A stretch of DNA of 64,000 bases, taken from assembly GCA_037783545.1 (NCBI GenBank), contig JBBELK010001083.1:310001-374000 (forward strand). Reading direction: 5' to 3'. The notes under the pieces were generated by a model. It made no database searches. It saw nothing but the letters and a program-made list of their open reading frames with translations, and was not told the DNA's origin. Position numbers and translations under genes: made by a program. This document shows, piece after piece, positions 10,229-23,376 of the stretch. Position 1 is the first letter of the stretch. Every line of letters starts with the position of its first letter. Source of the stretch: Henricia sp. BOLD:AAB3569 (Eukaryota; Echinodermata; Asteroidea; Spinulosida; Echinasteridae).

Positions 10229-11621
10229 TTTGGTCGTTCAGGCATTTCATAGATGCATTACAGGCACAAAACATTGTGTATGATGAGAGTTTGGCCTTGT
10301 TGCACTCACAATACTAACTCGGGCAAAACACAGGAACATAATTTATTGGACTCATAGGATAGGCTATTGTATTACATCTACTGTAACTACTTGACATTTA
10401 TAACATTGAAAAGAAAACTTACATCCTTACAATATTGAAGGGTTAGCATATGGCTTAGATGTACATTGTGCCTCAACATTGAATAATGTTAGACTTTTTT
10501 GAAGAGTATTTTTCTTTGTTGTTTTAGATGTAGGATTAACATAAACCATGGAAAAGGCAGCCATTCTGAAATGAACAGAGTGGATGTTCCTCTAGATTTT
10601 GAAGTAGATGACTCTACAACTATTCTTATACCTATCTTGTAAATTTGATCTCAATACAGGCCACTTTGTTATTATTTCAATGGGATGGGTGGCCATTTTG
10701 ACAAATGGTTGCCATGTCAACTGTATTAAAATTTGATATTGGTATAATCCATATTTCTTGTGAGGCTATTGGATACCTCTGTATGAAATGTTGTCATTCT
10801 GTGACCTTTTGAACAATTATAAAGCATTACAGCCACACTATAACAGAGCAATTGGTGCAATAAAAATTGCTCAATGCTGACAGAGTAACAGTTTTCAGAT
10901 TTTTCAAACCGAGGGTCTAGACTATCATAATCCGTTGAAAAAAAAACACTATAGACCCCAAAACAAGGTTAGGCCCAAAATCTGGGTTTGGCTGCCGGAC
11001 TACCCGGTGGCAGCCACCACTACCCGAGCTCGCGGGCGGGTCTGTGGTGTAGAGCAAGGTGTAATGACGTCACCTAGTAACCGCGATTATACTTTTGTGC
11101 ACTCGTCTGTGGAAAGCCGGGTACCAGTTGTTGGCGAACGATGCACACGTTTGCAATGTTTGCGTGTTTGGAATGCAAATGTAGTCTAGGGCATTTAATG
11201 TGTTACTTTCATACCAGAGTATTTATTACATAGGGCCTATTATGTACAGGAAAAAAAGGAAAAGTCGCCGACGAAAATTAATTTTGCAGAACAAAATTAT
11301 AATATTGTCAACAAATTAAACTTCACAAGGCGGCGATCTGTGGCTACTGAAGATATAATATAATAGCAAGCGTGTTTTATAATTCAATATTACTTACCCA
11401 AAGCGACAAGCAGCAAAACGATTGCATACATGGTTGTTGATCACAATGTGTTAAACAGTGCGTAAATGTGAGGATTCTGTCGCGTTCTGAACGACTCTTC
11501 AAGCGGCGATCTACAGATGACAATGACAACCAAGCTAACTCTTGAGCGATTTTTATTCGTTCATGGTGGATAGTTTATATGCCAACTATCGAGGAAGGTG
11601 GAGATAAGCAGACATTAGCTA
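10172..11621. other. spacer with right outer arm, no gene
   Basis: Contains the inverted counterpart (10925-11002) of the arm at 8493-8560. The rest is unassigned. Short frames occur, none over 100 codons with a domain. 11000-11060 is GC-richer. Confidence 0.5.
10925..11002 (-). repeat. right arm of the 2.5-kb inverted pair
   Basis: Reverse complement of 8493-8560, with an additional short stretch (GGCCCAAAATCTGGGTTT) between the two conserved parts. See that entry. Confidence 0.65.
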
Positions 11622-11960
11622 TGGAGCGTCAAAAGTTGACAACCCAAATTTCTCATTTTCTGTAAGTAGATTTTCAGGTTTTTTGGTTTCGCAAGGAGTA
11701 TTTTCAAAAAACAAAATTTTACGACTCTCGCGGCGCCCCAAAAGTGAACGACTAATAAATTAGCTCGCGGCGCCCCAAAGAGTAAACAACGCCCCAAAGA
11801 GTAAACAACACCCCTATATTCAAAATAGAATGGTCTTTTTTGAAGCCGCCCTACATGCCGTTCCATTTGTTTGTTTTGAAAGTACTGTTTGCGAAACCAA
11901 AAAACCTGAAAATCTACTAGCATAAAATAAGAAATTTGGGTTGTCACTTTTGACGCTCCA
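11622..11960. mobile_element. 339-bp TIR element with TA target
   Basis: TGGAGCGTCAAAAGT(T)GACAACCC with about 85 bp of paired terminal sequence on both ends (including CAGGTTTTTTGGTTTCGCAA), flanked by TA at 11620-11621 and 11961-11962. The short inside repeats CGCCCCAAAGAGTAAACAAC. The TA target and long TIRs suit a mariner-type MITE. Truncated relatives at about 29370-29569 and 51310-51520 keep mainly one end. Confidence 0.8.
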
Positions 11961-12228
11961 TACATTGGTGCGACATAGTTAGCAAGGTTTGACAACTCGT
12001 GTCTTCTGTTACATTCTAGATATATATAGGAGGTAACATGACTACAACCTACTCCATATTGCCACGTGGCAACATGATTTATATGTTACTGTCTCGCAAA
12101 CTTGGGGTAGGGAGAGGCGGAGTGGTGGGGGACATCTACCGTGTGGGCTCGATCCTCAAGCGTTGGTAACTGACTGCGCGCATATATATAACTCGCCACG
12201 GCAGCCTTGACTAAAGGCTACACAGTGG

Positions 12229-13099
12229 GAGGCCCGCTTAACATGAATCTAGGTCACAACATATGAAAAATCTAACTGTTTCTTTTGAGTGAAAAGATGT
12301 ATTTAAATCATTTTCTGAAGATAAAAATTACGAAATAATAGTTGGTCTGGTAACGTTCCTCAGTTTGTATGTTTCGTAATAGTGGATGCGTAGTAATACG
12401 ACCACTTGCAAGCAGACACGGCGTCTTAGAAACTAGTCTGGTAACCTACATGTTTCGAAATAGTAGGTGCATGGTAATCACGACTAATTGCGAGCACACG
12501 GCAGTGTCTACATCAGGTGCTCGCTTGAGGAAAACGCTCTTATTTCTATGAGGATTTTGTAATAAGCACATTGACAATACAAGAAGTAGGCCGTTATACA
12601 TGTGTAAAAAAATAATTTAAAAAGTGGAAAAATTTAAGATATTTTTTCATTTGTTGTTTTTGGCATAGACCTTATCATCTCCATATTATATAATTTATTT
12701 ATCAACACAAGCAAAAAATAACAATTATTACAAACCAATTTACAAGAAGGAATAACAGGTAGGGCAGTTGTTTGACCACTAACTATAAACAAAATCCCCG
12801 AAATGTGAAAAAAACTATTTCGTCTGCTATACGAGTAGTCGTGTTTCCCGAAGATTATAACATAATATGCACGGATTCCTGATAGGTATATACAGACGAA
12901 ATAACGCCCTCAATGTAATGATTAAAAAACGTTTAATTCGAAAATATTAGATTTTCAGTATGTTAATGAGTGATTTTGTATACACCAGCCAGTGTTGGAA
13001 TGCATTATATATTGCAATTAGTTCTAGTTAGGCACATTTAGCGGTAAATTGACCGGACTATCTCTGCGTCTGTTACGTCTATATGGAGACCGGGCTTAA
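12229..13099. repeat. block C, copy a
   Basis: Begins with the outer remnant of a fold-back element (GTGGGAGGCCCGCTTAAC), followed by AATCTAGGTCACAAC and ending ACCGGGCTTAAC. Non-coding and shared with 13527, 30298, 41810 and 51670. It has no BEL insertion at the A/B-type join: TATATTGCAATTAGTTCTAG is continuous. Confidence 0.8.
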
Positions 13100-13140
13100 C
13101 TAAATTTGTATGTTTTCGGAATAAATTGCACATTGTAACC

Positions 13141-13144
13141 ATAT
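13141..13144. other. paralogous empty site for the LTR element at 37498
   Basis: GTAACC-ATAT-CATAAGCG is uninterrupted here. At 37494-37497 and 41446-41449 the same ATAT flanks the inserted LTR element. This fixes the element's ends and its 4-bp target duplication directly from the sequence. Confidence 0.9.
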
Positions 13145-13394
13145 CATAAGCGTTAGAATTTGCAAATTATAAAATATGTCGTGAAGTGGCTGAGAATCCT
13201 TACGAAACCATACAACTAATTCCTACTATTGCACATGTCGCAGTCGCAACAAATTGTGGCAAATCATGCAGTGGGCGACGAAAAACTATACAAAAGTCTT
13301 GTGACAACCTGCGAGACGCTACGAAATTGTACCTACGTATCATACCTTATCAATTTACGTTTTACATAGAACTAATTGCAATAGAAATCATTCC

Positions 13395-13530
13395 AAGGCG
13401 GGCCTCCTACGTGCGATTTTTGCCACGAATTTTCTACGATTAGCTACGATTGTGTGTAGAGTCTATAGACAGTCTCTGGTAATCGTACCAAATCGTACAA
13501 TTCGTAGGAAATTCGTGGGAGGCCCGCTTT
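13395..13530. mobile_element. fold-back MITE, copy M2
   Basis: Variant whose centre reads GTAGAGTCTATAGACAGTCTCTGGTAATC. It shares this centre with M5, M6 and M8, so it forms a subfamily distinct from M1, M3 and M7. Confidence 0.8.
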
Positions 13531-14464
13531 AACATTAATCTAGGTCACAACATATGAACAATCTAACTGTTTCTTTTAAGTGGAAAGGTGTTTTTGAAGC
13601 AGTTTTTGAAGACACAAATTAAGAAATAATAGTTGGTCTGGTAACGTTTCTCAGTCTGTATGTTTCGTAATAGTGGATGCGTAGTAATACGACCACTTGC
13701 GAGCAGACGACGGCGTCTCAGAAACTAGTCTGGTAACGTACTTTAACCTATATGTTTCGAAATAGTAGGTGCATGGTAATCACGACTGATTGCGAGCACA
13801 CGGCAGTGTCTAAAAAACGCTCTTATTTCTATGCGGATGTTCGAATTTTGGGAATTCTTTTTGTAATAAACACATTGACAATACAAAAAGTATACATGTG
13901 TAAAAACAAATTTGAAAAAGTGGAAAAATCTAAGATATTTTTTACTTTGTTGTTTTTGGCATGGACCTTATTACCATCTCCATATTATATAATTGTTTTT
14001 ATCCACACAAGCAAAAATAACAATTATTACAAACCAATCTACAAGAAGGAATAACAGGTAGTGCAGTTGTTTGACCACTAACTATCAACAAGATCCCCGA
14101 AATGTTAAAAAAACATGTCTGTTTCGTTTATAATGCCTCATTTTTAGCAGACGACGAGAAATATTTCGTCTGCTACGAGTAGTCGTGGTTCCCGAAGATT
14201 ATAACATAATATGCACGGATTCCTGATAGGTAACGGACGAAATAACGCCCTCAATGTAATGATTAAAGTTACCGCGATAAAAAAATCACATTTTCACTCA
14301 TTCGAAAATAATAGATTTTCAGTATGTTAATGAGTGATTTTGTTATACACCAGCCAGTGTTGGAATGCAATATATTGCAATTAGTTCTAGTTCAGGCACA
14401 ATTTACCCGTGAATTTACCGGACTATCTCTGCGTTTGTTACGTCTATATGGAAACCGGGCTTAA
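13527..14464. repeat. block C, copy b
   Basis: Collinear with 30298-31251. It includes the hairpin AGCAGACGA..TCGTCTGCT (near 14147) and CGGATTCCTGATAGGTAAC. Non-coding. Confidence 0.8.
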
Positions 14465-14562
14465 CTAAATTTGCTCCGTTCATCGGATAGGATTTAAGGC
14501 TGTAGTTCCACTATGTTGTGCATAACACACTTAAAAATCACAGAGCACGTTTTCGCAAGGTT

Positions 14563-15164
14563 CGTCCATAAAGTACGTACGCATGAAATGCCGACTTTTT
14601 AGACCCTCCCCTCCCCCTGTACGCATGGCGTACGCAGTGGCTCCAACCCCCCCCCCCCCCCCCCCCCCCCCCACCCCCTGTACGCATACGCATTCCATAT
14701 ATACCTCAGCATTGGTAAAAATGGTTCAGTACTACATGTATAGTGCTATATACTACTACGTGTAGTACGATTCGCATGTCGCCACCTGAAATAAATGACA
14801 AAATGTATAGATTTCTTTTGTTTACTTAAAATGACACATCAAGCATCATTCAACTGTGGATTTAATGGGAAAACCTAATTTGAGGAGTGAGAAAAATGTG
14901 AGATGTGTGTGAAAAATGTGTGGCCCATCTAATATATTTCGTACATAAGGTCTGAAGCCATGGTCAACTTGTCCATCCTTTCCCGATTTACTAAAAAGAC
15001 ATTTTCGCTTGGACCCCCATCCCCCCTGTACGCATGGTGTACGCAATGTCAACACCCCTCTCCCTCCTCCCCCCCTCCCTCCCTCCCTCCCTCCCTCCCC
15101 CCTCCCCCTCCCCTCCCCCTCCCTCCCTCCCTCCTCCGTGCGTACGTACTTTATGGACGGCCCC
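14563..15164. mobile_element. polyC-rich TIR element, copy 1
   Basis: Ends CGTCCATAAAGTACGTACGCA and its complement just before GGCCCC. The interior has two C-rich tracts, a C-run (14649-14672) and a CCCT-type tract (about 15050-15136), each beside a GTACGCATGG(C/T)GTACGCA palindromic word. Block B copies at 27080, 36512 and 49167 read GCAAGGTAAAGAAGC without it, giving an empty site. Non-autonomous; family unassigned. Confidence 0.8.
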
Positions 15165-16426
15165 AAGAAGCTATAAGCACTTTACACAAAATATTACATG
15201 CGTATATGTGTGCTCGGAAACGGCCTCTGATGTTTTTAGCTGTGACAGACAGCACTACACAGTTTCATCAGGCCAACTTTGTTTAATTATATTTATTGCA
15301 GACAGAAAGAAAATGCCGTAACATATGGACCGATGACTTGTATTCCAGTGTCTTGTCAAAATACGATCTATCTCGCGCCTCAACAATGTTTTCACTTTAT
15401 CTGAAACTGAAATCATACACAGATGTTTGAGTAGTTGTCAGATATGATTACCTCGGCACTTTACTGCAGGCCAAATGGCATGTTTACAACAGGATCATTG
15501 TGCTCGTTTGAACCAATGGGCATGGTAATCGAAACTCCCGAGTAGAACGGCGTTCTCGGGGTGACAGTTACGTGAAAGAGCATACGTGAGAGAGTGCATG
15601 GGTTGAATCTTTTTTCTTCTTCAACATACTGGACTTGTCTACAGCTTTAAATCCCATCCGAAGAACGGAACAAGTTTAGTTACGCACTTTGCGCAATAGC
15701 GCAGGTACTAGCAGGAGTCTGAAGACCACAGCCGAAGACGCCCACCCCCTCAAAGTTTGCGAGACAGCCCATAAACTACATACAGTAACTCGATCGTTGC
15801 CACGTGGCAATAATGGAGTGGGTTGCAATCAATATCATGTAATAAGACTACGCATACCCTATATCTGGAATGTAACAGAAGACATGAGCTGTCAAACCTT
15901 GTCAACCATGTCGCGGCAATGTCTCCATCCATTATCTTCACGTTCCTCAACAGTTTGTTATGTACACAAAGAATAAGCGAGATTATTCTAGTAATTTCCA
16001 TAGTGACTAAAATTTGTTTACTTCTCTGCTCTAGAGTTTGCCGAAATTTTCCATGACATTCCATAAACTAGTAACTTTGGCAAGTTATAAAGACATTTTT
16101 CTTTAATACAGCCGAGTACTGATAGTATAATTAAACCACCAGTAATAACAATGCTTTAACAAGGAAAGGTTTATCTCGAGCCTTTATTTTACTTTATTTC
16201 CAAAATAGACGACTGCTGTTAAATTTTCCAATGCCAAGTCACAATATTAACAATACATTTATCTAACTGTGGTTTTGTCAAATAGAGGACTTTTGTCACA
16301 ATTAAATGCAAACTGTGGCTTCAAAAACTTTGGTATTTTTAATGCCTTTAAAGTTCAAGCTACATGGATGACAAAAATCAAGAGATTTTCGAAATGCGTG
16401 TTTCTAGTAAAATTGCACTTATAAAA
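15165..16426. repeat. block E, copy 1
   Basis: Collinear with 31765-33052 at high identity. It contains GTTGCCACGTGGCAA (a palindromic CACGTG core) at about 15798. Non-coding; no gene seen in it. Confidence 0.8.
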
Positions 16427-17717
16427 AAACATCAGACTGCTTATATTTTGCTGATGGTTTGTGATTTTAGTTTGAATGATGGTAACCAAATATGTATTTA
16501 GACAGTAACCAAAATGTATAGCTTATAATAATTGATATATGATAAAGTGAACCTCGATTTTATGACTGGAAAAGCTACTGTATAGCCTAACAATCAAACC
16601 TAATGATACAATCAAACCTTGAAAATAGCATTGTTACATACTTTTTTTTTAACAAGCAATTAGTTTCGATCAAAATTTTCGTTTAAATAATATAGGAACC
16701 AACTGAAGCTCTAGACCCAAACCATATAGTTAAGATATGAGCATTTTACAATACTCATTTGTTATATTTTGTATGCATGCAGATATTTAACATACATATG
16801 TTTCTAAAACTTTCTACCACATAAGTGCCTAAATTGCCAATGTATTTAGATCTACAATGTATGTAAACTGTGTCAAACGATTATTTCGAAAACATGACAC
16901 AGACTATCAAAAGATGATAAATCCAGAAATTTACTTTAAAGCTGCAAGTGTAAACAAAAAGGATGGAAGCAATTTTTAAAGAAGACCACCTTGAATCAAT
17001 CCAGTCATATCAAAATGATTAATATTTTTATTTTGGCAATCCCATAGATGAAATTCTAAACTCCAAAGCAGATTTTGGTGAAGATGAATACAATTCTTCT
17101 ACATATAAATGATTTTGTGTTTTGGAAGAGTAGGGTGGAGCAAGTTGATCACCCTCTAGGCAATGAACGCAAGCTCAGGCCAATTTCTGTGTAGCTGCAG
17201 AGTGCTATTTTTACAGATGTCCTGTGAAATGGCTTGATCTTGATCTTGATGCAGTAACTGAAGCATTTTGGAAAACCTGAGCATGAGAATAAATATGTAC
17301 ATCTCAATGATAATGCTGATAATTTACTAAACGAAAAATTATCAGCAGTTGACCATTACTGAATTTGTGTGTACAAAACTGCCAGCGAAATTTTGTTCTA
17401 GTATAGTTTTCACCTTTTCACTCCTTTTTATTGCGGTTATAAACTTGTAACATTCGCCCAAAATTAGTAATGGTCAACTTCTGAATTCGTAAAATAGGTT
17501 TGCTATAAATTTATCATTCGCCAAAACACATTTCAGACCGACGTGACATGCACATTAACTATAGAGACAGTCCAGCTGCACACTTTTCTTCTCACATTTC
17601 CAGTCTGTTTTCTCGTCTTGAGACGCATCCCAGGGTTCATGATTGGTATTTTGAAAATCAGAAATGTTCACAGATAAGTTAAACTTGGATCAGTCAACTT
17701 TGCCGACTGTCTGCGTT

Positions 17718-17868
17718 AAGCGGGCCTCCCACTGTACGATTTTTGCCACGAATTTCCAACGATTACGTACGATTTGTTACGATTGTGTATAGACTATACA
17801 CAATCGTACCAAATCGTAGCTAATGGTTGGAAATTCGTGGCAAAAATCGCAGAGTGGGAGGCCCGCTT
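17718..17868. mobile_element. fold-back MITE, copy M3
   Basis: Nearly the same as M1; the centre GTGTATAGACTATACAC is slightly shorter. Confidence 0.85.
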
Positions 17869-18372
17869 GACATGAATCTAGGTCACAACATTTGAAAAAT
17901 CTAACTGTTTCTTTTGAGTGAAAAGATGTTTTTAAAGCAGTTTTTGAAGACAAAATTTAAGAATTAATAGTTGGTCTGGTAATGTTTCTCAGTCTGTATG
18001 TTTCGTAATAGTGGATGCGTAGTAATACGACCACTTGCAAGCAGACACGGCGTCTTAGAAACTAGTCTGGTAACGTACTTCAATCTACATGTTTCGAAAT
18101 AGTAGGTGCATGGTAATCACGACATGAATCTAGGTCATAACATATGAAAAATCTAACTGTTTCTTTTGAGTGAAAATATGTTTTTAAGCAGTTTTTGAAG
18201 ACAAAATTTAAGAATTAATCGTTGGTCTGGTAATGTTTCTCAGTCTGTATGTTTCGTAATAGTGGATGCGTAGTAATACGACCACTTGCAAGCAGACACG
18301 GCGTCTCAGAAACCAGTCTGGTAACGTACTTCAACCTACATGTTTCGAAATAGTAGGTGCATGGTAATCACG
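17869..18372. repeat. two tandem copies of a ~253-bp unit
   Basis: Units start GACATGAATCTAGGTCA(C/T)AAC and end GTGCATGGTAATCAC. Single in block C and in block A copy 0, doubled here, and five-fold at 34486-35747. Confidence 0.85.
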
Positions 18373-18958
18373 ACTAATTGCGAGCACACGGCAGTGTCTA
18401 AATCAGGTGCTCGCTTAAGGAAAACGCTCTTATTTCTATGAGGATGGTCGAATTTTGGGATTTCTTTTTGTAATAAGCACATTGACAATACAAGAAGTAC
18501 ATGTGTAAAAAAAAAATAGAAAAAGTGGAAAAATCTAAGATATTTTGTCCTTTGTTGTTTTTGGCATGGACCTTATTACCATCTCCATATTATATACTTT
18601 ATTTATCAACACAAGCAAAAAATTTTTTTTATTACAAACCAATTTACAAGAAGGAATAACAGTAGGGCAGTTGTTTGACCACTAACTATAACCAAATCCC
18701 CGAAATGTGCAAAAAAAAATGTCTGTTTCGTTTGTAATGCCTCATTTTTAGCAGACGACGAGAAATATTTCGGCTGCTACGAGTAGTCGTGTTTCCCGAA
18801 GATTATAACATAATATGCACGGATTCCTGATAGGTAACAGACGAAATAACGCCCTCAATGTAATGATTAAAAAACTTTTCATTCGAAAATATTAGATTAT
18901 TAGTATGTTAATGAGTGATTTTTTATACACCAGCCAGTGTTGGAATGCATTATATTGC

Positions 18959-19285
18959 TGTTCTGCACCGTCTGTGCGGTTTGCCGCCCTCTGTCGGCTG
19001 TTTGTGTACAGTTTTATTCCACACACAAGTAGTCGATTTGTTTACAATCACGTTCGTTTTTCCTCACACTTTGCAATACAACCTTTTTATGACGAAATTA
19101 GGAACTGCCAACTTTGTTTAGCGCCTGTGTACGCATTGTCTTTTCACACCATTTCATTGACGGAGTGCCCACGAGTCTATTTGAATTAAAACGGAGCTTA
19201 GACGCTAATTCCTGACTCCAAAGTCGTTCTTGAAAGGAGTTTGGCTGGTTGTCAATTTACAGTTAGACACACTGTAAAGAGGACA
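18959..19285 (+). repeat. 5' LTR of BEL copy 1
   Basis: TGTTCTGCACCG to AAAGAGGACA (TG..CA). It shares the states GCAATACAACC and GGCTGGTTGTC with the 5' LTR of copy 2, against the 3' LTRs of both. Confidence 0.85.
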
Positions 19286-19389
19286 GTACAGTGAAAAGAC
19301 AGGAATGAACTGGTGTTACAACAGCTACGGCAGTCAGTTTTGGCGATTGTGAAGTCATCAGTCACATGCTGTAACATTACAACATACTG

Positions 19390-21270
19390 CATCATGGAAG
19401 CCGACAGATCATCGCAGACGTATTCTAAGGTCACGAGGAGTGACGAGGTCATCTGCAGCACTGAGTGAAGCTGCCAGGGCACGAGGACGGGCTGAAGCAG
19501 CACGCGTCCGTGCAGAATTTTCAGGGCAAGAGGCAAAACTGGCATTAGAGAAGGCTAAATTGGATGCAGAGATTTGTATACTCACTCATCAGAAAGAGGC
19601 AGCAGCAGCAGTTGCCGAAGCTGATGCATTGGAGGTGGCTCTAGAGGGAGACAATATACTTGGTGGCATTAAGTCAAGTTTGGCGCTATCGCAGAAAGAC
19701 GTCATGCAGCGTACTGAAGAGTATGTTGAACGACACATGCCAGTTTTGCAGCCGATAATCAACTTCCCGCCCACCTTTTACAGTTCGCAAGTTATGCAAC
19801 CAGTTTCATCGGTTTTTCCATCAACCAATCAAAACCTGCAACAGGACTCAAAACCGGTAGTGTTGCCATCACTTTTCCCCATCAAGACACAAATGGTGTC
19901 AACGCCTAGCAACCAACGACCTGCATACACCAATGCACCGCCCCGAGACCAAGACAGCACTCAAAAACCAGAGGATATGAACAACTTGCGAAATACCTCG
20001 CAAAACGCGAACTTATTACCACAGGTTTGTCACATTTTGACGACCAACCTGAAAGTTTCAGGGCATGGCAGTCATCATTCCGCAGTGCTACCAATGATCT
20101 AGGGCTCACGGCGAAGGAGGAATTGGATCTGCTACTAAAATGGCTGGGAAAAGAATCATCTGAACATGTCAGGAGAATCCGTGCTGTACATGTTTACGAT
20201 CCAGAAACGGCTCTCAGAAAAATCATGGGAAAGACTGAAAGAACACTATGCAGCACCAGAGGTCATAGAAAGCATTCTTTTCCACAAGTTGGACTCTTTT
20301 CCTCGAACAGCAAGCAGGGATCATCTCAAGCTAAGACAACTTGGCGACGTGCTGAGAGAAGTAGAAAGTGCCAAGGAAGATGGGTATTTGCCCGGTCTGG
20401 CATATCTTGACACCGCACGTGGAATCAACCCCATCGTGGAAAAACTGCCACATGGTCTGCAAGAAAAATGGATCAGCAAGGGCTCCAGGTACAAAAACCA
20501 AAATGATGCACACTTTCCTCCATTCTCCTTTCCTCCATTCTCTCATAGATGAACGCAAGACCTTTCTACGGGAAAAGGGAATCTGCTTCAAGTGCTGCGC
20601 ATCATCATCTCACCTCGCCAAAGATTGCGGAATTGCTACAAAATGCAACGAAAGTGAGAGTGATCGCCACATCGCAGTAATGCACCCAGGCCCTGCTCCT
20701 TGGACACTAAATGCCCCTGTCCCTGCTCCACATCATGGCGGGGAGGAGGAATCTGGGTCTACCATCCCTTCTGCAGTCACATCCAAGTACACTGAAGTTT
20801 GTGGCGAAGGCCTACCAGCACGATCATGCTCCAAAATATGCTTGGTGAAAGTGTATCCCCAAAATAAGTCCGAAAGTGCAATCAAAATGTACGCCATAAT
20901 CGACGATCAGAGTAACAAGTCTTTGGCAAGGTCGGAGTTTTTCGATCTCTTCAACATACAGTCCAGTTCATCGCTCTATTCCCTCAGAACATGTGCCGGA
21001 GTTACTGAGATGACTGGAAGGAAAGCAGATGGCTTCCAGATTGAAGCAGCAAATGGAGGAGTTAGTCTAATCCTACCTCCACTCATCGAATGCAATGAGA
21101 TCCCCAACAACAGAGCTGAAATACCGACGCCAGAAGCAGCTCTTCATCACTCTCACCTGAAGCCTGTGGCGTCTCTCGTCCCAGAATTGGATCAGAACGC
21201 TGAAAATTCTTCTGTTACTTGGAAGAGACATTCTGAGAGCTCACAAAGTAACAGAGCAAGTCAATAGCTC
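19390..21270 (+). pseudogene. BEL copy 1 gag and protease-like region
   Basis: Visible signatures are an Ala/Glu/Lys-rich helical stretch (ARARGRAEAARVRAEF, HQKEAAAAVAEADALE), the gag-family phrase AYLDTARGINPIVEKLPHG, a Cys-rich knuckle (CFKC..HLAKDC) and a protease-like part with IIDDQSNKS. All match BEL/Pao polyproteins. Broken remnant. Confidence 0.8.
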
Positions 21271-21639
21271 GCATGACGCTCCCTTTGCTCAACGACTTGA
21301 CTTGGGCTGGGTTTTAGTCGGCGACGTTTGCATAGGAAATGCACACAAGCCTACCATCAACAGCTTCAAAACCCACATCTTAGAAAATGGACGTCCGTCA
21401 CTTTTCACTCCGTGCCCAAGCCGGATCCATCTGACAGAAATGATGAGTTACAGCAGGGAGCCTCACGAAATCGCACCCCAAGCAGGTCCCGTAAAGAAAT
21501 CTGCAGATAAACTCGGGAGTGACGTATTCCAAGGAACACCAGATGACAACGAGCCAGCTTTGTCCATTGAAGATACGATCTTCCTCAAGACTATGAAAAA
21601 GGAATTCTATAAAGACGAAGTTGGGTAGCTCCTTTTCCA

Positions 21640-22990
21640 ATTAGAGTGCCAAGACGTCCTCTTCCTAACAATCGTGAACAAGCCGAGCTTGCCGCTCTCA
21701 ACCAGAAGAGAGACGTACCCCAAACAAGTTCGATCCTCAAGCTGAATCCCAATGTGGAAAATGAGCTCCTGATAGTAGGCGGTCGTCTGAAGCATGCCCA
21801 ATTGGAAAGCCACGAAAATCATCCCATCTTCATTCCAAAGCACAGTCACATTGCCACGCTTCTGATACGACACTACCATGAGCAGGTGGAACATCAAGGT
21901 CGCCATTTTACCGAAGGAGCCATTAGATCAGCAGGCTTTTGGATTGTTGGCGCCAAGAGGCTCATCAGCTCCGCTATACACAAGTGTGTAACCTGCAGAA
22001 AGCTACGTGGAAAAATGGAAAACCAACAGATGGCGGATCTACCACCTGAGCGACTCAGTACGACCCCATCCTTCTCGTATGTGGGTCTAGATGTCTTTGG
22101 TCCATGGACAGTTGCCGCACGTCGAACCAGAGAAGGCCACGCACAGAGCAAGCGTTGAGCTGTACTGTTAACTTGCATGAGCACCAGGGCAGTGCACTTT
22201 GAAGTTCTAGAGTCCATGGACGCTTCCAGCTGTATCAACGCGCTGAGAAGATTCTTTGCAATCCGAGGACCAGCAATACAACTGAGGTCATATTGTGGAA
22301 CTAATTTCATTGGAGCCTGCAACGAACTCCAGTTTGGTAAGAAGCACCCAGAAGACACCGACGTCCACCGCTACCTCGGCAGTCACAGATGCACTTGGGT
22401 ATTCAACCCACCTCACTCATCACACATGGGAGGTTCCTGGGAACGCATGATTGGAGTGACGCGTAGGATCCTAGACTCTATGCTGTTCCACAACAAATCC
22501 CCTCTGACGCACGAGACCCTGTGCACCTTCTTAGCCGAAGCAGCAGCTATCATCAATGCAAGACCCCTTGTTCCAGTCTCAACGGATCCAGAGTCACCAT
22601 TCATTCTGACACCCGCAATGCTGCTCACCCAGAAGTCCGGCACCCCACCACCTCCAGGGAATTTCACCGAGAAGAACCTCTTCCAGAGTCAATGGAGACA
22701 AGTGCAGAGTCTCGCTACCAAGTTCTGGTCTCGTTGGAGTCGGGTGTACCTAGCAACCCTACAAAGCAGACGAAAGTGGACGCAAACACAGCGCAACCTC
22801 TAGGAGGGAGATCTTGTCCTCTTGAAAGATAAACAAGTCGTCCGTAATGAGTGGCCCTTAGCGCTGGTTTCTTCAGTCCTTCCAGGTGATGACGAGAAGG
22901 TCCGCATCGTAGAAGTCAAGGTTGCTGCTCGGGGAGGCGTCAAGAAATTTGTGAGGCCAGTCACCGAGCTTGTTCTCCTGCTACCCAACG
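21640..22990 (+). pseudogene. BEL copy 1 integrase region
   Basis: The zinc-binding N-terminal half (HYHEQVEHQGRHFTEGAIR, then CVTCRKLRGK), the core (SYVGLDVFGPW) and NPPHSSHMGGSWERMIG are typical of BEL/Pao integrase. Broken remnant; its sister at 46812-48617 is better kept. Confidence 0.85.
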
Positions 22991-23057
22991 AGGACTGAAC
23001 GCTATGTGTATATGATTTTTAAGAGTTAGTGCCATCTTAAAGATGCCAGACGGGGAG

Positions 23058-23376
23058 TGTTCTGCACCGTCTGTGCGGTTTGCCGCCCTCTGTCGGCTGT
23101 TTGTGTATAGCTTTATTCCACACACAAGTAGTCGATTTGTTTACAATCACGTTCGTTTTTCCTCACACTTTGCAACATTTTTATGACGAAATTAGGAACT
23201 GCCAACTTTGTTTAGCGCCTGTGTACGCATTGTCTTTTCACACCATTTCATTGACGGAGTGCCCACGAGTCTATTTGAATTAAAACGGAGCTTAGACGCT
23301 AATTCCTGACTCCCAAGTCGTTCTTGAAAGGAGTTTGGCTGGCTGTCAATTTACAGTTAGACACACAAAGAGGACA
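23058..23376 (+). repeat. 3' LTR of BEL copy 1
   Basis: Same boundaries as the 5' LTR. Diagnostic states GCAACATTTTTATG, GACTCCCAAGTCG and GGCTGGCTGTC are shared with the 3' LTR of copy 2. Confidence 0.85.

Larger units (their letters stand above)
16427..18958. repeat. block A, copy 1
   Basis: From CATCAGACTGC to TATATTGC immediately before the BEL LTR. Contains MITE copy M3 and two tandem 250-bp units (17870-18372). Non-coding. Confidence 0.85.
18959..23376 (+). mobile_element. BEL/Pao LTR retrotransposon, copy 1 (broken)
   Basis: A 4.4-kb fossil between LTRs of about 320 bp. Recognisable parts, in order, are a coiled-coil Ala-rich gag start, a conserved BEL gag middle, a Cys-rich knuckle, a protease-like part and an integrase. 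No reverse transcriptase was recognised. It is clearly broken in several places and shorter than copy 2. A purine tract GACGGGGAG precedes the 3' LTR. Flanks are shared with copy 2, so both descend from one insertion that was duplicated with its surroundings. No clean target duplication is seen: compared with the empty C blocks, about ten bases of target are missing. LTRs differ by a few per cent, so moderately young. Confidence 0.9.

Noticed and set aside
14583-15286. Proline- and glycine-rich open frames on both strands
   Set aside because: They are translations of polyC and CCCT tracts in a non-coding TIR element.
15750-16064. Frame of about 100 codons in block E on the minus strand (also at 32375)
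   Set aside because: Present in both copies only through duplication, composition not protein-like, no domain; the copies differ in ways not respecting codons.
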